Assembly (NCBI GenBank): GCA_029706075.1
Contig: JAINUG010000048.1
Coordinates: 2,660,501 to 2,724,500 of the forward strand
Direction of reading: 5' to 3'
DNA from: Aldrovandia affinis
Taxonomy: Eukaryota; Chordata; Actinopteri; Notacanthiformes; Halosauridae
DNA length: 64,000 nucleotides
Shown: positions 12,646 through 25,700 of the stretch, piece after piece
Layout of the letters: each line of letters opens with the position of its first letter
How positions within the stretch are numbered: the stretch's first letter is position 1
Notes under the pieces: generated by a model
Told to the model about the DNA's origin: nothing
The model's input: the letters and a program-made list of their open reading frames with translations, nothing else
The model's database searches: none
Translations under genes and position numbers: made by a program

Positions 12646-12977
12646 GCATTGTGTCTGTAGCACTGGTGGACTGGTGTGCTTTCAAACAGATTGAGTCTAA
12701 TCAGGAGGGCATTAAATAGATGCAGCCCAAGCCCCCAGTTCATCATCGGAAAAACGCTGGCATATTTATGCAGCGTGCTCTCCCATTCATTTGTTCCCGG
12801 GCAGCCATCTGTGACAAATCAATGGAATCAATTACCTGTACATTTGGTTGGCTCCCTACCTCCACGCCATGAGAGCAAACGTTAGTGGGGACAATTTGTT
12901 CACCCGTTTCACCTGTCTTACCTCACTTACATCTGTGGTGTACCACTTCCTGCGCTGTTCTCCTACCTTAACCTCAC

Positions 12978-13015
12978 CTTCTTCTTCTTCTTCTTCTTCT
13001 TCTTCTTCTTCTTCT
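12978..13015. repeat. (TTC)n microsatellite
   Basis: Twelve or so TTC units on the plus strand. They create serine- or glutamate-rich false frames on both strands. Confidence 0.95.
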
Positions 13016-15064
13016 GCTGGGCTGCATAAATATTGTTGCAAATAATCCCTTGCTTCAGATAATGTAACAGTGCAGTGGAGAAACGTATGCAGCTCAAGTT
13101 GTTAGTCATTTTTATATATTAACAGGTCTGTACAGTGGTGGTCAGCACCCCCTTTTTCTGGCCATTGGCTTAGCCAAAGGTCAGGAGTGAGTTCCCTGTG
13201 ACTATTTGCAGATCTTCACAATCCAAACTATCTTCTGTCTAGCAAATGGACTATTTTATCAATCCCACCCACTCCCACCCGCACCTGCAGCATTTTCTTA
13301 CCACTCCCGCCCGCTCCCACAGGACTGACTGCTCCCGCCTGCACCAATGTTTTTTTTTGTGTCTTGCCTGTTCCCATCCTGCATAGCCAAATTTTTCCTC
13401 TTATAGTTTAACGTTTAATAACATACAGGGATAAGCATTTGAAATTTTAAGCATTTAAAACAAGGGCTACATATTAAGAAAACCCAGATGTATTTAGAAG
13501 TGTTTTAATTAAAAATTAAAACAAATCCAAACTGAATTTTTACAGACAGTTAGGCTGCCCATCGTTTACTAAATTGTAGATGCTTTGACAGAATAAAATA
13601 AGTTTTTTGTCGTTTTGACGGACAAGAAAATTCATTGTGACCAATGACAGTGCTTGTTTGAAAGTTTGTATGTGGTATGTACATGCAGAAGGGAAGTCCA
13701 TTTATGAAAGAGATGGAATGTTGAGAATCTGTTAACAGCAATGCTACCTCTTTAGCTTGAGAAATTGGTGAAAATGAATGGAAGTTGATAGGCACATCTG
13801 TGCCAAATTAATAGAAAAAAATTGCATTTAAAATACGAAAACCATCTGTGACTCTTATTAGGTTACTATAAGCCTGCGACTGTGATTAAAACATTGACGG
13901 AAAAAAGATGATGACAGATAATCTTTAACCCTGTCCGTCAGTTTGACTGGTTAAAATGTATGTTAGTGGAAACTCAGTTTATGATAAATGCTGTTCGTAA
14001 GCTGACAGGTTCCCTCCTTCTCTCCATGAACAAGTCCATTAAAAATGGACAGATCATGTAATGGGCTATATTAATAAACACAATTTCAAATGGAATTAAT
14101 TCACGTTCGTGATCTCTGACCACCCACTCCTGCCTGAAACACAACATCCCATGGTAGTGTTCTAGTTGGTTCTAGTAGGGTTCTAACCCTTTACAGGCAT
14201 GATGGGACTTGCATCACCCACAAAGAAGCACTTCCTTCACTGATTGCATCAGTATGTTTTATTTCTCCCTGTGGAGCAATGTGGCAACAATGGAAACTGC
14301 TACAAATACTCTGGTCTGATTAAGAAATCCTCGTTCTTACAGTCACATCGTGAATTGGGCTCACAACAAAAGTGAGACCTGGGCTGACCCTTCCGTTTTC
14401 TTCCTTATTCGGGTGTTGCTTTTATGGTCCCTAGATTTTTTTACACATAGTCGTTATCACCAATAGTGTTTGGGTACAGTGTCAAAGCAAAACGTTAGCG
14501 ACCCCTAGGCTGGACTGATGTGTGTACCTCTGAGTTGTCTCAAGCCAGAACAAATGAGAACACTGGGACTATCTTAAGGCCTGAGGGCTGAACAGGGCCA
14601 GCATTTGCCACCAGACATGAGTGCCTAATTGAACACTGCTCTCTGACAGCAGGGGGTGGGGGAGTTGGTTCATTCCCTATTTTCCTTCTTGCAAATTAAC
14701 ATTTTAAATATATTCTGATCCACTATATTTATTATAACCTCAATTTATATTCTGAATCAATTATGAGATGCATTGTTGATGTGTAGTCTAACATTAATAC
14801 ATGTAATTGTTTTTAAAAAAGTGTTTTTAAGGCCAGAGTTGACAGCTTGGGAAAATGAATTACAATTTGTCACATGAGGTTACAATATGCGCTGTTGCAA
14901 TGTTGCATAAACTGTATGCCCATATCCACAGTGCATATTTTAATCTATATTGTGTTTAATTGCATCCACATGGTAATATCATGGTAACTCCATGGTAACA
15001 AATGTACAAACATGTAAACAAACATTTAAAAAAATTATTGACATGATCTACAGTATAATGCCAT

Positions 15065-16506
15065 CAGGTTTGGGTTGTAACGGAATACATGTAACGGCGT
15101 TACATAATCAGAATACAAAAATCAAGTAACTGTATTCAGCTCGCGTTACATTTGAAAAACGAGTAATCTGAATACAGTTACTTTAATAAACCTGAAGTGA
15201 ATACATTTTGGATTACTTCTTGGAATTCTTGGTGGAAAGTTTTCCTTACAAACATTAATGAGCTGATATTCATTACTAAAGTTACAGCATGAAATTATCA
15301 CGCCTACATGATTATCATCACACAGCTCACGAAAACTACAGCCGCTGCACAGAACCAAAAAACTGCGTTTAAAAAAATGCGTTTAAAAAAAAGCGTGTGC
15401 CCACACTCAGACAAACATTGATAGGGACAAGATGGAAGAAAAGTCAGCTTTTAGTTTGTGGCGTTATCGACACAATTTCCAGTTTAAAGAAGAACATGGG
15501 AAAAATCTGTCGGTCCAGTGTACCTTGTGTCTTCCAGGAATAAAGATACTGTCGGCATCAAAGGACTCGACTTCGAATCTTAAAAAGCACTTGGAGTAAG
15601 TCGACGTTAGCTAACCTTCAGTTTAATGAACACAGTTCTGCAGTAATTTGCTGTTACCTGACCTTAGCCTACGGTTTGAGGCATCGCATTAACTGCTCTG
15701 CTAATTTTATACTGCTTTCTTTATTGTTGAAACGATGACATTTTATTTTATTCTTTTTATTTTTCCCAGTTTTCTCCCAATTTGGTAGACAATTGTACTC
15801 TACATTCGCCGCTACACAGTCCGCCAACACTGGCACTTTTCTAAGCCTTATCCCTTACAAGTCGCTGTTATTCCAGTGCCAAAAAAGTTTCAAAAGTTAT
15901 TACATTGTTTCAGATGCTGTGTTTGAGTTATGCTCATGATGAGCCATCAAAACAGTAAAAGAACTTGCCTTTCAATATCCCTTTGCTTTTTATTATGATT
16001 AATTTTGAATCTGTCCATTCTAATTCCATAACATGTTAATGACGACGACTACAACAAAAAATGCAGATACAATGTTGCATATATTTAGCTAAATTGACAT
16101 CTCAAATTTATTAGTATTTATTATTAAATGAACAGAAGCTGACCTGACCTCAACACAGTGGAAAGTTGAACATGACATCCTTTTTCAAAGTGTAATGCAT
16201 AATAACTATTTAAATGTATTACTGATCAAATAAAAAAAGTGAACATGGCGTGTGCAAAAGTTTGAGCACCCTTTTAGTACTAAGTAGCACCACCTTTGGC
16301 TATATAACAGCTTCTCAATGTCTCCTGTACCCCAAAACATACCCATCTGTGATGGAAAAGGTAAGTAATCCAAAAGTATTCTAAAAGTAATCTGATTACG
16401 TTACTTTTTTGAGACATTTAACTGTATTTGTATCGGATTACTTTCAGAGCCGTGTAATCAGTATTCAGGCACTAATTACATTTACAAAGTAACCCTCCCA
16501 ACCCTG
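15065..16506 (+). mobile_element. Non-autonomous hAT transposon with perfect 8-bp target duplication
   Basis: The element begins CAGGTTTGGG and ends CAACCCTG. It is flanked by identical AATGCCAT at 15057-15064 and 16507-16514, the 8-bp signature of hAT. Subterminal sequence rich in GTAAC/GTTAC and TGTATTC words is mirrored at both ends. A BED-finger first exon survives at 15432, but the catalytic hAT region is absent. A partial antisense SINE (about 15745-15835) and a Tc1-like scrap (about 16235-16330) look like later insertions. Confidence 0.88.
15432..15595 (+). pseudogene. BED zinc-finger exon of the hAT transposase
   Basis: From ATG 15432 the frame reads MEEKSAFSLWRYRHNF, then CTLC about 30 residues in, and ends STSNLKKHLE. 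The aromatic start, CxxC and terminal H layout fits a BED finger, the DNA-binding head of hAT transposases. A GTAAGT donor follows at 15596, inside an in-frame TAA, so this was probably a spliced first exon. No downstream catalytic exon remains in the element. It is a truncated relic. Confidence 0.7.
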
Positions 16507-18026
16507 AATGCCATTGCCAATATAAGTAGACTGTATTGTATTGTGGAAGTCTACAACTCATACATATTCCATTCAAAAATCTAAACTTGATTTGCTTATG
16601 AACTTGGGTTGAACACAACAGCACCAAAGTAAAAGCAAGAGAATCTTGGTTTCAGCAGCCTGGCAGGAACATGGGAACATCACAATCATTAAAGAAGAAA
16701 AAAAAGGTTTTAAGTTCATTTTTAACAACTCCTTCATATGTGAGCAGAAGCCATAACAAAGTATATAGATAGGTTGATAATGATCTGCAATTCCCTGCCT
16801 AGGACTTTGAATCACAGTAATCTGCAAAGCTGAGAAAATTAAAACCTCTCCAGTTTGGAAAAAAAAATGTAAGTGGAACTTTTGATTGAGCTCAGACGAA
16901 AAAATAGTCCAAATCATGTCTCAGAAGGAGAAAGATTACCTTTTACTTCTCTCTCCCTCTCTGCTGTGTAATGACGCAACATTAGAAACTAAATGGCTCA
17001 GCATTTCAGAGAAGTAATGATGATGTCTTCAGAGTTTGTTGTCAATGTTTCTGGTTTCTACTTCGATGTACCCTGTTTACTGTGTATGGTTGTCCTCATG
17101 TACCCGGGGTGACTTCTTTTTGGGGATGACACCCAAACAAAATCAATTAAACTTACACAAGAATGTATTTTATTGGCGTGTTTGATTTCTTTTTAAGAAA
17201 TCCAGTCCAGAAGGGCTGGGTAGGGCCATTAATTTCATTCATAAATGACCCGAACTCATAGTTTTTTGTTTAAGACGAGGCTAAAAGATTCAAACATATT
17301 GGCATGTTTCCTTGATGTTTTGGTTTTGGAGTGGTAGCTGAGTGGAGTGGAGTGGTTGCTCTGCTCAAATTGTGCCTCTTTAATTTGTTGGTCTGATACT
17401 GTTCACTTTGTCATCAAACTTATTTGTGGTATATAGTTCATGTGGAGTTCCCCCCTTCCCCTTTTTTTTCTTGTCCAGTATCAAGTTATTCCTTCATTGT
17501 CCAGTAGCCAGTAGACAGTCCCACAGTCTCCTGGGGCGGGGGGGTTACAGTAGAGAGAGAAATCAATAAATAGAGTAGTGGACTATGTGTATTAAGTGTC
17601 ATCCGCCTCAAAACAACTGTTGGTCATGTGATCAGTGTCCTTTCAAAAGCATCTCTTTACTCTGCCTCTCCTGAAAGAGGTGAGTGAATCTTGGTGGGAC
17701 AAGCAGGTTGGACAAAGGTTAACTTCTGTACCCTCTAACCTCATGTAAACACACAATTCAGACACAACATCACACAGTAAAGCCCTCAATGAGATGAGAT
17801 TGCAAGATGAAAAAACACAGGGACATGTTGAACAAATGTAGGAAAACATGGGTAGCATTAAGTTGGAATAGTGTTTGTTTAGTTTCTGTGTAACTTGATA
17901 GTTTAGTTGTAACTTGATAGCGGTTAGTTGTAATCATTTTTAAAACAATAATTTGGTACAAGATTTTAGGAATTCTGTTTTTACAGATGTATCAAGAGTA
18001 TATGCTTTGTATATTAGAGTAACAGT

Positions 18027-18059
<33 letters not shown>

Positions 18060-19438
18060 AACCAATTATTTTGTTGCTTTTTTTGTTTAACATTTTTTTG
18101 CACTCCGATTTTGTCCAGATTCATGAAAAAGGCTGGAGCTTTGTACAGTAACAAAAGTGATTGAGTGTGCACCTTTGCAAATGTGTATGAGCCTCCGCTA
18201 TTAATTATTTAGCACAAAATAATTGTAGATCAGTGCAGCTGAACAATTACTTTGAAACCTCTGGTTTTGATCCTGATGAACAGGTTTAATGTTTGTAAGG
18301 ACTGAGAGTCTATGGATATTATGGTAATTTATGTGGGAAACCATGAAAAGTTATCTGTGTTGTATAGTAATGGGGTAAACGTAACTTGGCAGATGGCATA
18401 GCTGCCATCCTAATCCATCCTCTCCCTCCCTGCCTTGTTCCCTCTTTTCTTCATTCACTCCTCTCCTCCTCCTCTCCCATTCTCCTGTCTCCCTCCCTCC
18501 ATTTCTTTTCTCTCCTCCCTCCAAACCTAATTTCCACCTCCATTCCTCCTGTCTCCATCTCTCCACTCATCTTCATCCCTTTGTTCGTCTCTGTAGTGCA
18601 GCAGGGGGCGATGTTGCAGCCTCCATCACCCAGTCTCTTCTATGCATATAGAGCGCACCGCAGGTCCACCACAATGTCTTCTCTGTAGCCTGAGGACAAA
18701 CAGCCTGAGGCAGACCATGGCGCTTTGTGATTACACCCTGTTGCACAGCAAGCTGTCAGCAGCTATGGGTTATGTGTGCAAGAAAACCAATGGGTCGCAT
18801 GTAGGGCACAGCAACTGAGGAGTCTGTTCGCAGAAGCATTAATTGCCACCCGTTCGCATTTTGGTTTGTGATACAGTACGTGCATGGTGGTTACAAATCT
18901 CCAAACTCAACGGGACTTGCGCCTATCAGTGTTCATATCATATTTCCTGCACAGCGTCATACATGTCCCCAGCCAGATCAAATGTGTCTGATGTAATCAC
19001 AGTTTGTCTCAGGGCCCTGTCCATGGCATTAATACTTAATACTCCTGCCCCAATCTCCATTTATATGATACAACTGAATTCCCTAGACCAGTCTCTGGAT
19101 GGTCAACAGTCCTCTGTAATCCCCACCACTAATAACTCAATTCAATATATTTACAAAGTTATTGGCTCAAAATACATATATCCAAAGTGCTCAGTGACCT
19201 GTGATCACATCATTTTGTATAAATAAGACTGTCTGCAGTAAATGGGGGAGTTATTGATGCCTAAAGTGTTTTCATGGCATTGGTCCTGCCAATAGTGATG
19301 TCATGGGTAAAATATGGACCTGTTCCATATGCAGAGTAGTCTTTGGTTTTGTGTGCATCCAAATGTTTGGCTTTTGAACTCACTAATATTGTATGATCAT
19401 TTCACAATGTAACTGTGAACAAACAAATGGCAAACATA
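16507..19438. other. Gene-free stretch
   Basis: It holds (TA)n at 18033-18057 and a long CT-rich tract at 18405-18595. A weak exon-like segment follows at 18597-18670 (discussed in findings). Nothing else is supportable as a gene. Confidence 0.5.
18405..18595. repeat. CT-rich (polypyrimidine) tract
   Basis: Imperfect CTCC/TCCCT/TTCC repeats make the plus strand almost all pyrimidine. The proline/serine-rich frame and its reverse are low-complexity artefacts. The tract ends TCTCTGTAG, resembling a 3' splice site. Confidence 0.8.
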
Positions 19439-19657
19439 CAGGTAATTGCCAAAATAAAGGCAACACTTTAGTAAACCAGGTGGGCCACTGAAATGGTGCT
19501 GGCCTGGTTTGGGCAGGGGCTGGCTCATTGGAAAGGGCGGGTTGGGCCTATTTGCCAGAGTCAGCCATGGCACCCGCCAACGGACACCTATGGTACTGCA
19601 CCTCTTTAAAGGATCCCTCATTTACTCAAGTGTTGCCTTTATTTTGGCAGTTACCTG
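19439..19657. mobile_element. Tc1-type MITE, 219 bp
   Basis: Inverted termini of about 30 bp (CAGGTAATTGCCAAAATAAA and complement) are flanked by TA on both sides (19437-19438, 19658-19659). The interior is non-coding. The same terminal motif opens the element at 25389 and, with decay, the one near 37820. Confidence 0.9.
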
Positions 19658-20033
19658 TAGATATCCATTTTTGTTGAATACATCCCATGTAAAATGATAA
19701 AAATGTGTAATAGCATTAATCAAAATCATATGTATATAATATTTTTAAATAACTTGAATATTACTGAGAATTCTTCGTTTTTCGTCTGATGATGAGATCT
19801 AAAAAAATAAACCTGTATAATGAGATTACATGTATGGATTGTTTTGTATTAGTACATTTTTTTAACTTGTCTGCACTGTCAATTAATAGATCATGTATTT
19901 CCATTCGAGAACCACTTTGGAAATAAATGTTTTCAGCAATCCTCTGGGCTTAAATATGCATGCCATCTTTTTATACGTATATATCTTTTAACCCAAAATG
20001 TAATTAAATCCAATCCTAATTGGGTAAATGTAC

Positions 20034-20480
20034 TCAAATACTAAGGGCTCTAGGTTGGGGAGGACGGTCACGAAAGCGCACCTGGACGGTAGTGTAACTG
20101 CTAGTTTCGGCCATCGCAAATGGAATATTTCTTGCCTCCACCCAGTTTGGTAGTTTCATGGTTGGCAATAAAGGCACCTGCGTCAACATGGGTTGGGCAG
20201 TGCAATGGGGGTGTGTCAATAAAAACATTAGGCGATATGCAAGTTTTATGTCTGATAATTCATTAGCATTTTCATCCATCCAGACCTCATCTGAACTCAA
20301 ATGCAGAGGGCATTATGTGCTGGTTTGCTAACGTTATTAATGGGCACATATGAAATGATAGATATGTGATACATCCCCATCACACAAGACTGCTTTGTGG
20401 ATGTTTTGTATTTCACCTCACTCTGAAATCATTCAATAAAATACTATTTGAAATACAATGTGTATTCATCTAAGCAGTTC
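20034..20480. repeat. Dispersed repeat family R2, copy 1
   Basis: It shares long blocks with 39470-39850 in the same orientation: GCTAGTTTCGGCCATCGCAA, CCCAGTTTGGTAGTTT, GGCAATAAAGGCA and, further on, TATTTGAAATACAATGTG. The minus strand of both copies keeps a similar peptide (LLPTMKLPNWVEAR here). No terminal repeats were identified. Probably an old DNA transposon of unknown family. Confidence 0.6.
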
Positions 20481-20588
20481 AAAGTATTTTAGCTTTACAC
20501 TTGTAAGTAGTGGTTTAATGCACTTAAATGAGAGAGATGTCTATACACCCGTGGAATTGTGTAAGACGTTTTTAAAAATACATATATA

Positions 20589-22142
20589 CAGTGCAGTCCA
20601 TAAGTATTTTTACAGTGACAATTTTGTTGTTGTTGTGGCTCTGTACTCCAGCACATTGGATTTTAAATGAAACGATGATGAGTGCAGACTGTCACCTTTC
20701 ATTTGAGGGTATTTACGTCCATATCGAGTGAACCGTGTAGGAATTGCAGCCCTTTTAGGGGACCAAAAGTAATTGGACAAATTAACATAAATTTAAATAA
20801 AGTCATAATATTTAATATTCAGTTGCAAATCCTTTGCAAGTGAAGTCTGTGACCCATAGACATCACCAGACGCTTGGTATCTTCCCTGGTGATGCTCTGC
20901 CAGGCCTGAACTGCAGCCATCTTCAGTTCTTGCTTGTTTCAGGGGCTTTTCGCCTTCAATCTGGTCTTCAGCAAATGAAACGCATGCTCAATTGGATTCA
21001 GCTCAGGTGATTGACTTGGCCAGTCAAGAACATTCCACTTTTTGGCCTTAAAAATTCCTTTGTTGCTTTGGCTGTATGTTTGGGTTCATTGTCCTGCTGC
21101 ATGGTGAAGCACCGTCCTATGAGATTTGATGCATTTGCTTGGATCTGAGCAGACAAGATATTTCTGGATACTTCCACATTCATCCTACTACTGCTGTCAG
21201 CAGTGACATCATCAATGAACACAAGTGAGCCAGTTCCAGTGGCAACCATACATGCCCAAGCCATAACACCACCTCCACCATGTTTTAAAGATGAGGTGGT
21301 ATGCTTTGGATCATAAGCTGATCATTTCTTTCTCCACACTTTAGTCTTTCCATCACTCTGGTACAGGTTGATCTTTGTTTCATCTGCCCATAACATTTTG
21401 TTCCAGAACTCTACAGGTTTTTTCATGTGCTTTTTTGCAAACTGTAACCTGTCCGTTCTATTCTTAAGGCTTACCAGGGGTTTGCATCTTGTTGTGAACC
21501 CTCTGAGGTTATGCTGGCATAATCTTCTCTTGATGGTAGTCTTTGACACATCTACGCCTACATCCTGGAGAGTGTTGTTGATTTGTTCAACAGTTCAAAA
21601 CAGATTTTTCTTCACCATTCATCCACTACACTGGTCTTTCGTGGTCTACCAGGTCATTTGAAATTGCTTGCTTCTTAACAATGTACCAATGTAACAGTTG
21701 ATTTTGACACACCTAATGTTTTGGCTATGTCTCTGATTAATTTATTCAGATTTTTTCAGCCCCATGATGGCCTGCTTTACTGGCATTGACATTTATTTGG
21801 TCCTGATGTTGAGAGACAATAACAACAGACTCCAAATGCAAATGTCACACCAACAATCAACTCTAGACCTTTTGTTAGCTCTCATGTGCATGAAGTAAAG
21901 ATTAAATGAAACACACCTGCCCAAGAAACAGCTGAGCAGCCAATTGTCCAATTACTTTTTGTGCCTTAAAATGGGGGGGCAATGTATAAAAAGGGCTGCA
22001 ATTCCAACACGGTTCACCTGATATGAATGTACATACCCTCAAATTAAAGGTGACAGTCTGCATTGTTGCATCCAATGTGCAGTTGTACAGAGCCACAACA
22101 GCAAACAATGTGTCACTGTCCAAATACTTATGGACTGCACTG
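20589..22142 (-). mobile_element. Near full-length Tc1-like transposon, 1554 bp
   Basis: The element starts CAGTGCAGTCCATAAGTATT and ends with its complement, flanked by TA at 20587-20588 and 22143-22144. The inverted termini are about 200 bp with scattered mismatches, so the element has long IR/DR-like ends. One decayed transposase lies inside on the minus strand. Length and ends fit a complete but inactivated Tc1 family member. Confidence 0.92.
20850..21810 (-). pseudogene. Tc1-like transposase, broken
   Basis: Minus-strand frames give the HTH part (SKTTIKRRLCQHNLRGFTTR) and the first catalytic aspartate in MLWADETKINLY. The second aspartate is in MQQDNEPKHTAKA and the glutamate in LNPIEHAF. 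At least two frame changes and stops separate these parts, one of them between the second aspartate and the glutamate. All DD34E residues are still recognisable, which suggests moderate age. Confidence 0.85.
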
Positions 22143-23439
22143 TATACTGTGTATATATATGTATGTATGTGCACTGGTTTATGTTATGTTAAATATTTAA
22201 TGTTCAATTCAATAAAATGTAGACTACATAATTGTGTATCATGGGGAAATGCCTTGAGTGATTGCAGAGGTTGGATATGATTGCACGGGAGAGGAGGGAC
22301 CTTACAATGAGGACTAAAAACAAACAAAAAATAATGATTGCTGATGATATTGTTGGGCTCTGGGATTGTGGATCATGTCCTTATTATATATATGAAAAGG
22401 TTTGTACTTTATATAAAATGCAGTAATTGTTGAAATAACAGTCGCTGTTATATAAACTATTATTTCAACAAATGTTATAAATAGCTTGCTAGCTAAGTTG
22501 AATATTGTAATGTTTTATGGGATTGTGTGCATCTGTCTTCCTATTGTACAAGACATGCCAAAATGTAACAAGTAAATAGTGGAGTAAAGTACAAATCCCT
22601 GTAAAAAGGTACTTAAGTACATTACTTTGTTCTTAAGTACCTTTTGTTACTTTTCACCACTGCTGCAGCCGTACTGTATGGTGTTACGTGTGTAACGTGT
22701 GTATGTGTTTAAGAGGAGCATGGTGTTGGTTGGGTTGTCCGGTCAGTCAGAGAGATACTCTTATTCTTGTGATTCATTGCACAAATGTTTTCCATGAATT
22801 CACAAAATACATCTTCCGCCAATCTACCACAATCAATTTCTCTATCATTTAGGGCCCTGATCAATCAGCCCTCCCTCTCACCCTCCCTTTCCAAGCAAAG
22901 TCTTCACAAAGCCTGATAGAGGAGCGAAACAGTCTACATCTATGACAACATTTTTGAAGGAACTCTAGTATACAGAACAAAGAGCTGAAGAAAAGCCACA
23001 TTGATGCTTTTTCATAAGTTTCAATTAAAATAGTAATTACAGTTGCCATTTTGATCAGTCCCAATTATGCCAGAGTGATTATGACTTGAAGGGGTAAAGT
23101 TGGCAGTACAACAGCAACATGAGACCAGATAGCTGAATGATGCATTGCATGTTTTTTTTTTTTTGAAAAATTAAGTCTGATAAAGATTGAATTGGGCTCT
23201 ACTTATGCAATCATATTAATTTCATGGATGATATACAAACAAGCTAAATGCACTAAAAGGGGTGTTGTAGTTAATGACCTCTGCTTATATGCTTTTCATG
23301 ACATGAAAGGTAATAAACTGTTGAAGAATGGGAGAAAGGCCATAGATTGTGTTTGGTGTTTCCAAAACCATGTTTTAATTCATCTAAAAAAACATACAAA
23401 CTAATTGCAAAGATCAGTTTCAAACCTTTATGATTTTGC
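22143..23439. other. Gene-free stretch with small inverted repeats
   Basis: A short palindrome lies at 22426-22474 (TTGTTGAAATAA with its complement). At 22560-22665 a segment with AAGGTACTTAAGTAC, its complement, and CACCACTG looks like the end of a common fish hAT element. No gene is supportable. Confidence 0.45.
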
Positions 23440-24910
23440 AGTACTGTGCATCAGATATATCCCAGACAAAAACTTAGTTTTAATTGACAAAAAGAGTTAA
23501 CAATACTGAAAAAGCAGGGCAATTCAAATAAGAGCAGCAGGCACTTTTATTTTACCAAAATTGGCATCCTTGAAAATGAAAATGAGCAAAAAAGGCTATA
23601 TAAAACAAACAATACAAATAATGAGCTATATTTTATGCTCAAACATATGAGAAAAGAATATATATTACAACACAATTATTCTCTCTTTTTCTATTACTGA
23701 GTAATACTATTGTCACCCCTAAAGAAAAATTTTTTGTCTTAAGGAACTGTGTTGTGGCCTTCCATCACTTCCTGTCTCACTAGGTTATAAAAAATCAGGT
23801 AACACAAAATCGCTTTGTCTTGAAATGTAAAATCCCACAAAATATAAAATCCCTCACCATCATCCATCACCATGGTGAAAGCCAAAGAACTGTCAAATCA
23901 AAAGAGACAGATAGTTGTTGACCTACACAAGTCAGGTCCAAAAATACATAAACAGTTAAAAATACCTCTAACCACTGTTAGGGCAATGATCAAAAAGTTT
24001 CAAACATCTGGACCAGTTGCAAACTTGCCAGGAATAGGACTGGGAATAGGTTCATGTTGTCCCAATGCACATTCAGGAAGATGGTGACCACAGTTCAGGA
24101 AATACAGTTCAGACCTTTAGGATGGCCAGGGACCACAGTTCAGGAAATCTTTTTCCTGATGCTCAGATTTTAGTGCCATTTGGCAAACCCAGGTGGGCTG
24201 TCATATGCCTTTCACTCAGAAGTCTCAAAATCAAGGTCTGATTGAAAATGCCAGATGTTTGTCCTTCAAGGGTCTTTGGAGCTCTCTTAGAGTGGCCATT
24301 GGGTTCTTGGTCACCTCCTGACCAAAGCCCTTACTGAGAACAGAACCTGGTTCCAAACAATTTCAATGATGGAGTATCTTGAGTTTGCCAAATGTAGATC
24401 TATGAAACTATGACTGGAACCTAGGACTTCGTGGCTTGGTGTTATGCCTTTCCAAATCAGATGAGACCAAGATAGGTTCTAGAAACATCTCAAGGATTTT
24501 TTGGTCCACTTATGTACATGTGATATTTTTGTTTTTTATTTTTACACCATTGGCATGTTTGCTGTAACATCAAAATGGAAAAATGGTTGCAGATGCACTG
24601 TATGACTGGAAGGAAAATGAGACCAAAACATTTTTTTCATACACCATTGGCATGTTTGCCATCAAATTATGGTTGCACACAAGGATCATTGCCAAAAATT
24701 GTGAGGAAAAAAAAATGTTGGAAATAAATTATTGATTAATTATTTGCATTTTTATTTTATTTTGGTTGATTCCATTGAATCATTAATGAAGTAACATATT
24801 TTCCACATTATTGGAAAATTATAATATATCTCAGTGATGGTTTTATTTGTTTTCTACAGTATTCTTTGTTAATTTTAATCAAGGGTCCCAATAATTCTGG
24901 ACCTGACTAT
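23440..24910 (+). mobile_element. Tc1-like transposon remnant with a second, antisense Tc1 fragment inside
   Basis: ATG 23872 opens a frame MVKAKELSNQKRQIVVDLHK followed by a helix-turn-helix-like stretch to TTVRAMIKKFQ, the N-terminal DNA-binding part of a Tc1 transposase; it then fails. From about 24130 to 24500 the sequence reads as the minus strand of a different Tc1 family (TTGGTCACCTCCTGACCAAAG is a recognisable block). The right end, CCAATAATTCTGGACCTGAC before TA, matches the usual Tc1 terminus style. The left terminus is not clear. Confidence 0.65.
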
Positions 24911-25388
24911 ATTTCATGACAGTGCTTCCAACACACTACTTTTCAAAATGAAAATGTACTGTACATGTCCTTTCAGAAAAAAATGGCACACCACTCAGCT
25001 AAGTTTATAATAAAAAAAAGCTATTCCAAAAAAAGAGGTCCATTAAGAGTTCCCTCTGAATGCTTTGATCTCTGTATTTACACGGCTGTAGTCTCCTATG
25101 ATCCTTTAACACGTCAATCATCTCACCTTCAAGTCAAGAAAGGCAAGGAATGAGGGATCCTTTTTGATTTAAAATTTTGCGCTGGAAAAGATTAAGGTGA
25201 GCAAATGTGAGTCAAAACATCATGTTGACCTCCAAGATCAGGCCCTGGCCTTAAATGCAAAGCTGAACTAAGAAATGGGAGGGGTGGCCACAGGGTTCAT
25301 TCAGGAAGTGTACACACCAAGCAGGGTTAGGGGCTCCCCTCTGCCAGGATACAATGTATCGCTCCTTAATGTAATGGACACACCCATA

Positions 25389-25700
25389 CAGGTAACTGCC
25401 AAAATAAAGGAAACACCAACATAAAGTGTCTTAATAGAGTCAGTTGGGCCACCATGAGCCCTCAGAACAGCATCAATGTATGGAGGTATGCAACACCATT
25501 CTTCCACAAGAAATTCCTTCATTTGGTATTTTGAAAAAGGAATCTTTTATTAGTGTTTATCTTTTATTACTAATAGATATTTTGAAGTAGTTAAAAAGGA
25601 GTCTGTACCTGTGTTTAATATTAATGTCAATACTAAATACCAATATTGTGTTATATGCTTCTGTTATAAAAGATATTTTAAAATCAACACTTGAGGAGAG
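25389..25700. mobile_element. Tc1-type element fragment
   Basis: The left terminus CAGGTAACTGCCAAAATAAA after TA matches the MITE at 19439. The following block, TTGGGCCACCATGAGCC, and 25530-25700 (AAAAAGGAGTCTGTACCTG, then AAAATCAACACTTGAGG) match the 5' region of the copy at 37820-37990. No right terminus was found. Non-coding. Confidence 0.7.

Larger units (their letters stand above)
10594..15064. other. Gene-free stretch with simple repeats
   Basis: Apart from the SINE remnant near 12.5 kb and microsatellites annotated separately, I see (AC)n at 12063-12086, AT-rich sequence at 11100-11400 and a C-rich block at 13257-13380 with repeated CTCCCACCCGC-like words. The 12670-12860 segment is non-repetitive with homeobox-type words. 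No coding region is supportable. Confidence 0.5.

Noticed and set aside
12856..13045. Poly-Glu or poly-Ser proteins
   Set aside because: Translation of the (TTC)n microsatellite.
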